Positions 16,737-24,266 of a stretch of 41,689 nt of DNA are shown piece after piece; position 1 is the stretch's first letter, and every line of letters begins with the position of its first letter. A program made the position numbers and the translations under genes. This stretch comes from Candidatus Omnitrophota bacterium (GTDB lineage Bacteria; Omnitrophota; Gorgyraeia; Zapsychrales; Fredricksoniimonadaceae): assembly GCA_021731625.1 (NCBI GenBank), contig JAKFXC010000007.1, positions 1-41,689 on the forward strand, given 5' to 3'. The notes under the pieces are model-generated. The model made no database searches, was not told where the DNA came from, and was given only the letters and a program-made list of their open reading frames with translations.

Positions 16737-17362
16737 AGCCACTGACAATTGCCTTTGTTGCCATGATGTTGTGCATTCCTGTCACGCGGGCCGTTGAACC
16801 TGCCCCTATTGAATTGCAGAAGATCACCGTCCGTCCTGACGCCATGGAGGCCTTGCCGGTGGGGGAGTACACGGTCGGGATCGACGACATTTTGGCTGTC
16901 AACGTGCTTCAGCCGGAACAAATTTTTAATGAGTGTATTGTGTCGCCGGACGGGTCCATCGCCTTTCCATATATCGGCAGCGTGATGGTCAAGGGCTTGA
17001 CCATCAACCAGGTCCAGGAAGAGGTCCAGCGCCGCCTCTCCGACGGCTACTTAAAATACCCGTCGGTGGTGGTGTCTTTGAAAGAGTCCCGCAGCCGCAA
17101 ATTTTTTGTGTACGGCGAGGTCATCAAGCCCGGGCCTTATCCCATGGACGAGAACACCACCGTACTGCGGGCGATCTCCATTGCCGGCGGGTTCACCCGT
17201 TTCGGGTCGGCCAGCCGGGTAAAAGTTTTGCGGCCTAAAAAACAGGGCTCCGGTTATGAGACCATCCAGGTTAAGATCAAATCGGTCATGGAAGGGGATT
17301 CCAGCGCCGATGTGGCACTCACGTCCGGGGACATTGTGGTAGTTTCGGAGGGCATTTTATGA
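16733..17362 (+). CDS. Polysaccharide export protein, Wza-like (Poly_export + SLBB)
   Basis: Periplasmic/outer-membrane component of polymer export. The ORF track runs upstream into the previous gene; the ATG at 16733 is preferred because it overlaps that stop as ATGA, follows GGAG closely, and opens a signal peptide ending near VTRA. The mature part has the Poly_export segment YTVGIDDILAVNVL with SPDGSIAFPYIG, and one SLBB segment, FVYGEVIKPGPYPMDENTTVLRAISIAGGF. At 209 residues it is much shorter than E. coli Wza (379). It has no lipobox cysteine and no C-terminal outer-membrane helix, so the neighbouring beta-barrel may supply the pore. Confidence 0.92.
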   Translation: MKPLTIAFVAMMLCIPVTRAVEPAPIELQKITVRPDAMEALPVGEYTVGIDDILAVNVLQPEQIFNECIVSPDGSIAFPYIGSVMVKGLTINQVQEEVQRRLSDGYLKYPSVVVSLKESRSRKFFVYGEVIKPGPYPMDENTTVLRAISIAGGFTRFGSASRVKVLRPKKQGSGYETIQVKIKSVMEGDSSADVALTSGDIVVVSEGIL

Positions 17363-18966
17363 GTGAATTATTTCACGCACCAGTGGAAGAAATGAACCTG
17401 CGTGATTTTATGCGGGTTCTGTTTAAGTATTGGGCGGTGATCATTTTATCGTTTTTGGTGGTGACGGTGATTGCGGCGGTGGGGGTGATTTTCCGCACAC
17501 CCGTGTATGAGGCCAGCGTCAAAATGCTGGTTTCCGGCGAGAAACAGGTGGAAGCGCCGTATTACCGCGAGTTGGGCAGCGGCGCGCAAAACCAGGCCAG
17601 TTTGACCCAAAGCCAAATCGCCACGTCCGAACCGGTGCTGGAGCGGGTGGTCAATGCCTTGCGTCTCGACATGAAGCCATCGGATTATGAACTGCGCTAC
17701 GCCTCACCGTGGAAGATCAAATTGCTCAACTGGCAAAAAGCGATGACCAAAATCTTTAGGAGCAGGGCTGCAATGTCTGACCCACAGAGGACCGTAGGGT
17801 TCCGCCAAGCCGTAGCGGACCTGCGCGGCAGCATTAAAGTCACGCCGGTGCAAGACACCAATCTTTTTTCCATCGTCGTGCGCGATTTTGATCCGTTAGG
17901 CGCCGCCGTCACCGCAAATACGGTCAGCCGCTCTTACATTATTTTTGACCTCGAGCAGCAAATGGCGGAACTGCAGTTAAAATACGGCGAAAAACATCCG
18001 GTGGTCCGCCAGCTGCAGGACGGTATCAAACACATCACCCAAGATTTGTCCGGTAAGCCGCTGGGCAATGCCGAGGCCATTGGTCCTGCCAGCGTCAAAA
18101 TCATTGAACAAGCCAGCGTTCCCCTTGAGCCCTTGGCCTCCAAAGGCCCGCTGCTTTTGATGGCGGCCGTTTTTATAGGATTGTTCCTGGGTGTTGCGCT
18201 GGCCTTTATTTTTGACTATATGGATTCCACCATCAAGTCGCCACGCATCATCGAGCATCTGCTGGGTTTGCCGCTGCTTGGCAGCGTGCCCAGGGGGACG
18301 ACCCCTCGCAAACTATTTGTCAAAGGCAAATTGAAAGTGCGGCACTCTTTGCTGGCGGCTTTCCAGAATTTGGCCAACCAGATCCATCTGATGCGCAGCA
18401 CCAAGGGTTTCCACACCCTGTACGTGGCGTCCACCGACTCTCCGGACGGGGATGCTTTGATCATGGCCCAGTTGGGCTATCATTTGGCGGAACAAATCGC
18501 CCGCAAGGTCCTCATCATCGACGCCAATTTTCGCCATCCCAGCCTGCACAGGGCGTTCCAGCTGCCCTTGTCGGAGGGCCTGGCGGACCTCTTGAAAGAC
18601 AAAGACCGCCTCACTGAAGTGGTCTACAGCGTCAACCCCAATTTATATGTGATGCCCGCCGGAGAGACCAAAATCAATCCGGTGACATTTCTCAATTCCG
18701 AAAAAATGAAAGCCATTTTGGAGGTGGTCAAATCAAAATTCGATCTGGTGCTGGTGGCCTGCGCCGATTTAAAGACGTTTCAGGACGGATACTTGCTGGC
18801 CCCCTCCGTCGACCAAACTATACTGGTGGTCTCGGAGAGCCGCACCCGCCGGCAAATGGTTTCGCGTAAAGTCGCATTCTTAAAAGAACATAAAGTCCCT
18901 CTGCTCGGCGCCATCCTCAAGAACCGCACTTATCCAATCCCGAAGTTTGTCTATGATCGGGTCTAA
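17359..18966 (+). CDS. Wzc-like polysaccharide co-polymerase with degenerate kinase domain
   Basis: Sets chain length and links polymerisation with export. Residues 1-300 form a Wzz domain: one helix at about 28-50, a short periplasmic domain with a GNVR-like stretch ([13 protein letters not shown] near 205), and a second helix near 258-283. The C-terminal half resembles a bacterial tyrosine kinase. However, the Walker A loop reads [14 protein letters not shown] and lacks the nucleotide-binding lysine, and the Walker B position reads LVLVACADL without its aspartate. Walker A' ([14 protein letters not shown]) is kept. The tyrosine-rich tail is reduced to two tyrosines. It is therefore likely a pseudokinase. 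ATGA overlap upstream. Confidence 0.9.
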   Translation: MSELFHAPVEEMNLRDFMRVLFKYWAVIILSFLVVTVIAAVGVIFRTPVYEASVKMLVSGEKQVEAPYYRELGSGAQNQASLTQSQIATSEPVLERVVNALRLDMKPSDYELRYASPWKIKLLNWQKAMTKIFRSRAAMSDPQRTVGFRQAVADLRGSIKVTPVQDTNLFSIVVRDFDPLGAAVTANTVSRSYIIFDLEQQMAELQLKYGEKHPVVRQLQDGIKHITQDLSGKPLGNAEAIGPASVKIIEQASVPLEPLASKGPLLLMAAVFIGLFLGVALAFIFDYMDSTIKSPRIIEHLLGLPLLGSVPRGTTPRKLFVKGKLKVRHSLLAAFQNLANQIHLMRSTKGFHTLYVASTDSPDGDALIMAQLGYHLAEQIARKVLIIDANFRHPSLHRAFQLPLSEGLADLLKDKDRLTEVVYSVNPNLYVMPAGETKINPVTFLNSEKMKAILEVVKSKFDLVLVACADLKTFQDGYLLAPSVDQTILVVSESRTRRQMVSRKVAFLKEHKVPLLGAILKNRTYPIPKFVYDRV

Positions 18967-19486
18967 GCTGGCGCGCCTTATTTTTTGTTTTTTATATTAT
19001 GGGTTCGCCCGGCACCTGCCCTCGACGGATATGCCCGGGGGCCGCTTATGGAAGGCCATCCGTTACTTTGTGTGCCGGCCTTTATTTGGGTCGTGCGGGA
19101 AGAATGTGAACGTGGAGAACAAGGTCTTTTTTCATTCGGGCCGGGATATTTCCATCGGCGATAACTCAGGCATTGGCATTAGGGCAAATTTATTGGGACG
19201 GGTCACGATTGGCCGCGACGTCATGATGGGCAGGGATGTCACGATTATAACCCGGAACCATAAATTTGACCGGCTGGACATCCCGATGGACCAGCAGGGG
19301 TTTGGGCCGCAGGAGCCGGTGACCATCGATGACGATGTATGGATCAGCGACCGGGTGGTCATTTTGCCCGGAGTGAAGGTTGGCCGCGGGGCTATCCTCG
19401 CCGCCGGTGCCATTGTGACTAAGAATGTCCCGGAATATGCCATCGTCGGGGGGAACCCGGCGCGGGTCATTAAATCTAGAAAATAA
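18953..19486 (+). CDS. Acyltransferase of the left-handed beta-helix (hexapeptide) family
   Basis: Likely O- or N-acetylates a sugar of the polymer using acetyl-CoA. The ATG at 18953 (MIGSKLARL) is preferred over the TTG at 18947; it gives 177 residues and a 14-base overlap with the previous gene. A hydrophobic, basic N-terminus is followed by hexapeptide repeats ([30 protein letters not shown]), the catalytic-type histidine in TRNHKFD, then [30 protein letters not shown] and the C-terminal [10 protein letters not shown]. All are typical of WbbJ/Maa-type transferases. Confidence 0.92.
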   Translation: MIGSKLARLIFCFLYYGFARHLPSTDMPGGRLWKAIRYFVCRPLFGSCGKNVNVENKVFFHSGRDISIGDNSGIGIRANLLGRVTIGRDVMMGRDVTIITRNHKFDRLDIPMDQQGFGPQEPVTIDDDVWISDRVVILPGVKVGRGAILAAGAIVTKNVPEYAIVGGNPARVIKSRK

Positions 19487-19487
19487 C

Positions 19488-20318
19488 ATGAAAAACGAAA
19501 CCGAATTAGTCATTGAGGCAGGACGGGCAGAGAAACACTACTGGATAGACCTGTGGCGCTACAGAGAATTGTTTTACATTCTTAGCTGGCGGGACATCAC
19601 GGTCCGTTACAAACAAACGATCATCGGCATATTGTGGGCCGTTATAAGACCTCTCCTGACCATGCTGATTTTTACATTTATCTTCGGCAAGGTGGCCAAA
19701 CTGCCCAGCGACGGCAATGCTCCTTACGCCATTATGGTCTATGCGGCCATGCTCCCGTGGCAATTTTTTGCCACTTCGGTGTCGGATGCCAGCAATAGTC
19801 TGATCAACAATGCGCATCTGATTACCAAAGTCTATTTTCCCCGCATCATTATTCCCATCAGTTCCCTGGTGACCAGTCTGGTCGATTTTGCCATTTCTTT
19901 TGTGATCCTGATTTTTTTGATGTTTTATTTTCACTACGCCCCCGGATGGCAGATCCTCTTTTTGCCGTTTTTTTTACTGATCGCCTTGATTGCCGCCGCC
20001 GGGGCTGGCCTCTATATCACCGCCCTGAATGTGAAGTACCGGGACTTTCGCTTCATTGTGCCGTTCATTGTGCAGATTGGCCTGTATATTTCTCCCGTCG
20101 GGTTTAGCAGCAGCATTGTTCCGGAACAGTACCGGCTCATCTATTCGCTCAACCCCATGGTCGGGGTGATCGACGGCTTTCGTTGGGCCATTTTAGGCGG
20201 CACCTCGCCGCTGTCCTCGTCCAGTCTAATTTTGTCTGTGGGCGTTTCGCTGGCTCTTTTGGGGCTGGGGATTTATCAATTTAGAAAAACGGAACGAAAG
20301 TTTGCGGATATTATTTGA
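19488..20318 (+). CDS. wzm: Polysaccharide ABC transporter permease (Wzm type, ABC-2)
   Basis: Inner-membrane channel for undecaprenyl-linked polysaccharide. The ATG at 19488 follows the previous stop by one base; the longer ORF-track version is rejected. The 276-residue protein has an amphipathic N-terminus (YRELFYILSWRDITVRYKQT) typical of Wzm, and six hydrophobic segments starting IIGILWAVIRPLLTM. It also has LITKVYFPRIIIPI, the intracellular coupling segment LNVKYRDFRFIVPF, and the C-terminal LNPMVGVIDGFRWAI motif. Its cognate ATPase would normally follow directly, but a DUF3800 gene and a gene-free stretch intervene. It is the only Wzm in the window, although two Wzt genes are present. 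Confidence 0.95.
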   Translation: MKNETELVIEAGRAEKHYWIDLWRYRELFYILSWRDITVRYKQTIIGILWAVIRPLLTMLIFTFIFGKVAKLPSDGNAPYAIMVYAAMLPWQFFATSVSDASNSLINNAHLITKVYFPRIIIPISSLVTSLVDFAISFVILIFLMFYFHYAPGWQILFLPFFLLIALIAAAGAGLYITALNVKYRDFRFIVPFIVQIGLYISPVGFSSSIVPEQYRLIYSLNPMVGVIDGFRWAILGGTSPLSSSSLILSVGVSLALLGLGIYQFRKTERKFADII

Positions 20319-20325
20319 GAAAAGT

Positions 20326-20997
20326 ATGTCGGAAAGCAAGCGCATTTTATATATATTTCTCGATGAAGGTGGCAATCTTGATTTTTCTAATAACGGTACA
20401 AAATATTTTACCCTGACAACGTTATCCAAAGAAAGGCCGTTCGAGGCATTTAAATCTTTATGTGAACTTAAATATGATCTTATTGAATTGGGCGTCGAGA
20501 TTGAATATTTTCATGCCGCTGAAGACACCCAAGCCGTAAGAAATGGAGTCTTTGAAGTTATCCAAAGATATATTGCTCAGACAAGAATTGATAGTTTAGT
20601 GGTTGAAAAGAGAAAAACTGGACCGAGTTTGCGGGCGGAAGATCGCTTTTATCCTGAAATGCTGGGATACTTATTACGTTATGTTGTTAATGGGTATGAT
20701 TTGACCAAGTTTAGCAAAGTGATTGTGTTTACGGATAGCATTCCTGTTTTGCGAAAAAAACAGGCTATTGAAAAAGCAATAAAGAAGATATTAGCCAGAA
20801 TGTTGCCGGACGGAGTTGTTTACGAGATTTTACATCATGCGTCTAAGTCGAATTTTGATTTACAAATTGTGGATTCTTGTAATTGGGCTGTGTACCGCAA
20901 GTGGGAGAGGGCTGACAGCAGATCTTATAATATTATAAGAAGGGTTATTAAGAGTGAATTTGATATCTTCAGGGAGGGGACTACGTTGTATTACTAA
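20326..20997 (+). CDS. DUF3800 family protein inserted between wzm and wzt
   Basis: A 223-residue protein starting MSESKRILYIFLDEGGNLDF, the conserved DUF3800 opening with its acidic residue; the ORF-track start at 20302 is inside wzm and rejected. The C-terminal family segment is visible as LQIVDSCNWAVYRKWERADSRSYNIIR and ends GTTLYY. DUF3800 proteins have a predicted RNase H-like fold and are often found next to mobile or defence genes; their biochemical role is not established. Base composition is clearly more AT-rich than the wzm and wzt genes on either side, suggesting acquisition. It splits what should be a contiguous permease-ATPase pair without damaging either gene. Confidence 0.85.
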   Translation: MSESKRILYIFLDEGGNLDFSNNGTKYFTLTTLSKERPFEAFKSLCELKYDLIELGVEIEYFHAAEDTQAVRNGVFEVIQRYIAQTRIDSLVVEKRKTGPSLRAEDRFYPEMLGYLLRYVVNGYDLTKFSKVIVFTDSIPVLRKKQAIEKAIKKILARMLPDGVVYEILHHASKSNFDLQIVDSCNWAVYRKWERADSRSYNIIRRVIKSEFDIFREGTTLYY

Positions 20998-21005
20998 AAA
21001 AGCGA

Positions 21006-21058
21006 CCGCCTCGACTACTCTTGCGAGAGGGCCCCTTGGGCCCTTGTCATCGAGGCGG
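21006..21058. repeat. Nested hairpin downstream of the DUF3800 gene
   Basis: The outer arms CCGCCTCGA (21006-21014) and TCGAGGCGG (21050-21058) pair perfectly. Inside them are CTCT-TGCG-AGAG (21018-21029) and AGGGCCC-CTT-GGGCCCT (21028-21044), which compete for a few bases or fold as a three-way junction. There is no following T-run, so this is not a standard terminator. It begins eight bases after the DUF3800 stop and may travel with that gene as an end marker. Confidence 0.7.
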
Positions 21059-21256
21059 AACCTTTATGACATCTTAGATACATTTAAAGTATATAATTTT
21101 ATTGGTCAGACGACAAGGTTTATTTTAACTGCCATTCTGAAGTTCAATGGGGGAATAAAGAATGGTTGGAGATCTCTCTTTAAGGGAGAAATTCCGGGAT
21201 TTTTTGTGTCTAGATTCGCTGACATATGAAAGTATAACTGGACAGTAAGGGTAGAT
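21059..21256 (+). promoter_or_regulatory. Gene-free leader of wzt with a perfect -10 hexamer
   Basis: This AT-rich stretch has no convincing gene. A perfect TATAAT lies at 21092-21097. An ATGACA resembling a -35 is at 21066-21071, but with a 20-base spacer it is too distant for a strong promoter. If used, it would leave an untranslated leader of about 150 bases and give the downstream genes a promoter independent of the split upstream operon. The 91-residue ORF across this region is rejected. Confidence 0.35.
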
Positions 21257-22525
21257 ATGACCAACATCGCCATCCAAGCAGAAGGCATCAGCAAATCGTA
21301 TGTCATCAGGCACATGGGGGACAGATCCATGACCCTGCGGGAGGCCATTGTCAACGGCGCCAAAAAATTGAGCCCGAGGGGCAGGAGGCCGAGGTCGCTG
21401 GAGCAAGAGGAATATTGGGCCCTGAAGGAAGTGTCATTTGTGGTCAAGAAAGGCGAGACCGTCGGCATCATCGGCCGCAATGGCGCAGGCAAGTCAACGC
21501 TGCTTAAGATCTTAAGCCGGGTGACGGAGCCGACCCACGGAAAGATTTCCATTCGCGGCCGGGACGCCAGCCTTCTGGAAGTAGGGACAGGGTTCCATCC
21601 GGAACTCAGCGGCCGGGAGAATATTTTTCTAAACGGTGCCATCCTCGGCATGACCCGCCAGGAAATCAAACGCAAATTTGATGACATCGTGGCTTTTTCG
21701 GAGGTTGAGAAATTTTTAGACACCCCGGTCAAACGTTTTTCCAGCGGGATGTATGTGCGTTTGGCATTCGCCGTCGCCGCGCACCTTGAGCCTGATGTCT
21801 TGATCGTCGATGAGGTGCTGGCAGTCGGGGATGCGCAATTTCAGAAGAAATGCCTGGGCAAGATGGGCGACGTCGCTAAGGAAGGCCGCACGGTGCTCTT
21901 TGTCAGCCACAGCATGGGCGCTGTCCACACGTTGTGTTCCACCTGCATGTGGATTGATGAGGGCAAGGTCCGCAAGATCGGCCCCACGGAGGAGGTCATC
22001 CGCGCCTATTCCGCCCGGTTTAACCCGTCTGAGTTTACCGGCGTGGCAGACTTAAAAGATTGGACCAGCCGCTATGGCGACGGGCGGGTGCGCATTTTGT
22101 CCGCCCGGTTGCTCGATGAGGCCGGAGACGTGACCAATACCGTTTATCGTTCGCGCCCCATGACGGTGGAATTCGTCGTCGATGGCGAACATGTGCCTGG
22201 GCTGCAATTCTCAGCTGTCATGGTGGCGGCCTCAGGAGTTAAAGCTTTGCATTTGTCACACACCGATACCCCGGGCCTTGAGCTCGGTAAAATGGCCGGC
22301 CGTCATGTGGTCCGCTTTACCGTCCCAAGCCTGCCGCTGTGCGCCGGCAATTACAGCATGATTTTAGGGATCCATACGACCAACATGATGGCTGTTGATG
22401 TGGTGACAGACATATTGCCTTTCATCGCCCAGGACGCCGCGGATTCCCGCCGGCCTTATAGAACAACCGTGTCCGATGGTTATTGCACGGCGTCCAACCA
22501 TTGGTCATTTACGCCGGTGCCTTGA
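21257..22525 (+). CDS. wzt: Polysaccharide ABC transporter ATPase with C-terminal Wzt domain (copy 1)
   Basis: Powers export of undecaprenyl-linked glycan through Wzm. In the ATPase part, Walker A is GRNGAGKST at residues 73-81, the signature is FSSGMYVRLAFA near 161, Walker B is LIVDEVLAVGD, and the switch histidine is in FVSHSM. LLEVGTGFHPELSGRENIFLNG is typical of Wzt/TagH proteins. Residues from about 255 on form a separate beta-sandwich-type domain (GRVRILSARLLDEAGDV, then LCAGNYSMILGIHT). In O-antigen systems of this type that domain recognises the end of the polymer. The core is almost the same as in copy 2 at 26784, but the C-terminal domains are clearly different. Confidence 0.95.
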   Translation: MTNIAIQAEGISKSYVIRHMGDRSMTLREAIVNGAKKLSPRGRRPRSLEQEEYWALKEVSFVVKKGETVGIIGRNGAGKSTLLKILSRVTEPTHGKISIRGRDASLLEVGTGFHPELSGRENIFLNGAILGMTRQEIKRKFDDIVAFSEVEKFLDTPVKRFSSGMYVRLAFAVAAHLEPDVLIVDEVLAVGDAQFQKKCLGKMGDVAKEGRTVLFVSHSMGAVHTLCSTCMWIDEGKVRKIGPTEEVIRAYSARFNPSEFTGVADLKDWTSRYGDGRVRILSARLLDEAGDVTNTVYRSRPMTVEFVVDGEHVPGLQFSAVMVAASGVKALHLSHTDTPGLELGKMAGRHVVRFTVPSLPLCAGNYSMILGIHTTNMMAVDVVTDILPFIAQDAADSRRPYRTTVSDGYCTASNHWSFTPVP

Positions 22526-22531
22526 AAGAAT

Positions 22532-23911
22532 ATGTTAAAAGAATCCGAAACAATTGAATTTAAAAAATCCACTGCAGAGGTTAAAACGGCGGTCGTTTCT
22601 ATTGTGGCTATGCTCAACAAGCATGGCCGGGGAGAGGTCCACTTTGGCATTAATGATGACGGCAAGGTTTTAGGGCAGACGATTGGAAAAACGACGCTTA
22701 AGGATGTGACGCAGGCGGTCGTGGATAATACTGAACCAAAGGTCTACCCTAAGGTGGAGGTGCGTCAGATTGAAGGAAAAGATTGTATTGTTATGGAGGC
22801 GCAGGGGACCAACAGCCCTTATTTTGCTTATGGCCGCGCGTACATCCGCGTCGGTGAATCGGACAAAGCGATGAGTCCTCAAGAGATTGAAATACGCATA
22901 TTGAATCGAAAAAGATTGCTGTGGGAAAAAGAGATATCTGAAAAGACGCTGGCTGATGTTAATGAGGATGTGATCAAGGAGTTCATGCGTAAAGCCAAGA
23001 TGGCGAAACGCATCGACTTTGATTTTAAGGACGTAAAAAGCACACTCCACAAGCTCCACCTTTTGCATAAGAATCAATTGACCCGCGCGGCTGAAATTCT
23101 TTTTTGTGATGACAATTCAATGGAGGTTCAAGCGGCGATTTTTGCCGGCACGGACAAGTTGACCTTTCTAGACATTAAGTCGTTTAAAGGAACTCTTTTT
23201 AGCTTGCGCCAGGAGGCAGAGGTTTATGTCAACGGGCATATGAAATGGCGCGCAGATTTAAGTGAGAGCCGTCGTAAGGAGATTCCGGAAATTCCGGTAA
23301 GAGCCCTTTCAGAGGCGATCGGTAATTCATTGTGCCATCGCGATTATTCCAATCCTAAAGGCAATGAGGTGGCAATTTTTAAAGATCGGATTCAGATCTA
23401 CAATCCGGGATTTTTTCCAGAGGGAGTTAATCCGGAAGATTTCTTCAGCGGAAATGAGAAATCAATTTTACGTAATCCTTTGATCGCGGAAACGATGTAT
23501 AAGTCCAAGGACATTGAACGGTGGGGAAGCGGGATTAAGCGTATCCATGATGATTGCGTTGCCGCTGGTATCCGGGTGGAGTTTAAGCGCCTTAAAACCG
23601 GATTTGTGGTGGATTTCTATCGGCCAAAGTGGGAAGAAGGCGAGGGGCTGGAAAAGAAAAATCAGACAGGTGGTCAGACAGGTGGTCAGACAGGTGGTCA
23701 GAGAAAAAAACTTTTATTGAGTGTAAAGCAAAAGAAGATAATTGAGACATTAAAAACGAGACCAAAAATATCAAGGAAAGAATTAGTGGAGATTTTAGGT
23801 ATCAATGCTTCTGCCGTGCAAAAACATCTCTTAAAATTAAAAGAGGCTGGATATATCAAGCGTATTGGCCCTGATTTTGGCGGACACTGGGAGATTGTGA
23901 CTGATGCATAA
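22532..23911 (+). CDS. AlbA_2 / Schlafen-type ATP-binding protein with winged-helix tail (copy 1)
   Basis: A 459-residue protein of the group often labelled 'ATP-dependent DNA helicase RecG-like' or 'transcriptional regulator'. The N-terminal AlbA_2 domain shows ETIEFKKS near residue 6, VAMLNKHGRGEVHFGI and YIRVGESDKAMSP. The C-terminal HATPase_c_4-like part has LSEAIGNSLCHRDYSNPKGNEVAIF and RIQIYNPGFFPEG near 260-300. A flexible linker of repeated GGQT units (about residues 378-391) leads to a winged helix (RKELVEILGINASAVQKHLLKLKEAGYIKRIG). The family is linked to transcription control and, in some cases, defence; no direct role is known. It lies seven bases after wzt and is unlike its polysaccharide neighbours. 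Confidence 0.88.
   Translation: MLKESETIEFKKSTAEVKTAVVSIVAMLNKHGRGEVHFGINDDGKVLGQTIGKTTLKDVTQAVVDNTEPKVYPKVEVRQIEGKDCIVMEAQGTNSPYFAYGRAYIRVGESDKAMSPQEIEIRILNRKRLLWEKEISEKTLADVNEDVIKEFMRKAKMAKRIDFDFKDVKSTLHKLHLLHKNQLTRAAEILFCDDNSMEVQAAIFAGTDKLTFLDIKSFKGTLFSLRQEAEVYVNGHMKWRADLSESRRKEIPEIPVRALSEAIGNSLCHRDYSNPKGNEVAIFKDRIQIYNPGFFPEGVNPEDFFSGNEKSILRNPLIAETMYKSKDIERWGSGIKRIHDDCVAAGIRVEFKRLKTGFVVDFYRPKWEEGEGLEKKNQTGGQTGGQTGGQRKKLLLSVKQKKIIETLKTRPKISRKELVEILGINASAVQKHLLKLKEAGYIKRIGPDFGGHWEIVTDA
23663..23704 (+). repeat. 12-bp tandem repeat encoding GGQT linker
   Basis: The unit CAGACAGGTGGT is repeated three times without mismatch, followed by a partial fourth copy CAGAGA, inside the AlbA_2 copy 1 gene. 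Each unit adds four residues (QTGG), so gain or loss of units keeps the frame and alters only the linker length before the winged helix. Confidence 0.95.
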
Positions 23912-23975
23912 ACCCGTCCATACGACCCTCAACCGAAGGTAATCGGGGCGAGCCGGACATTATTTGAGTGAGGCC

Positions 23976-24257
23976 ATGAGAAAAAAGATAGAGCAACAAT
24001 ACAGTCAGTTTCTTGTATCGATTAAAGAGAGGATCCGTAAAGCTCAATATGACGCGCTCAAGGCAGTCAATGAGGGGCTGACCAATCTTAATGAGACTGT
24101 CCCCGAGAAATTTCGCAACCAGGATATATTTGATTTCTTGGAGTTGGGCGAAGAGCATAGTGAACGTGAGTTGGAAGCAGCAATTGTCACGCGCATGGAC
24201 CGGTTTTTGCGCGAAATGGGTGGAACTGTAACCTTCGTGGGTAGGTCGTTGATTTAG
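23976..24257 (+). pseudogene. Deleted remnant of a DUF1016 (YhcG/PDDEXK) nuclease gene
   Basis: The 93-residue frame joins two parts of a protein that is normally about 340 residues. The start, KIEQQYSQFLVSIKERIRKAQYDALKAVN, resembles the N-terminal DUF1016 helix. Then, with the middle missing, FRNQDIFDFLELGEEHSERELEAAI and FLREMGGTVTFVGR resemble the opening of the C-terminal nuclease domain. It stops before the catalytic acidic/lysine motif, so it cannot be an active nuclease. The ATG at 23976 is preferred to the ORF-track TTG at 23964. It is wedged between two AlbA_2 genes and ends 9 bases before the next start. Confidence 0.75.
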
Positions 24258-24266
24258 GAAGTCGAG

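Noticed and set aside
20954-21229. 91-residue ORF after the DUF3800 gene
   Set aside because: It starts inside DUF3800 in another frame, runs through a strong nested hairpin, and has no recognisable domain; the region is better read as a non-coding leader.
23663-23704. CRISPR-like array
   Set aside because: The 12-base units are contiguous with no spacers and are in frame inside a protein-coding gene.
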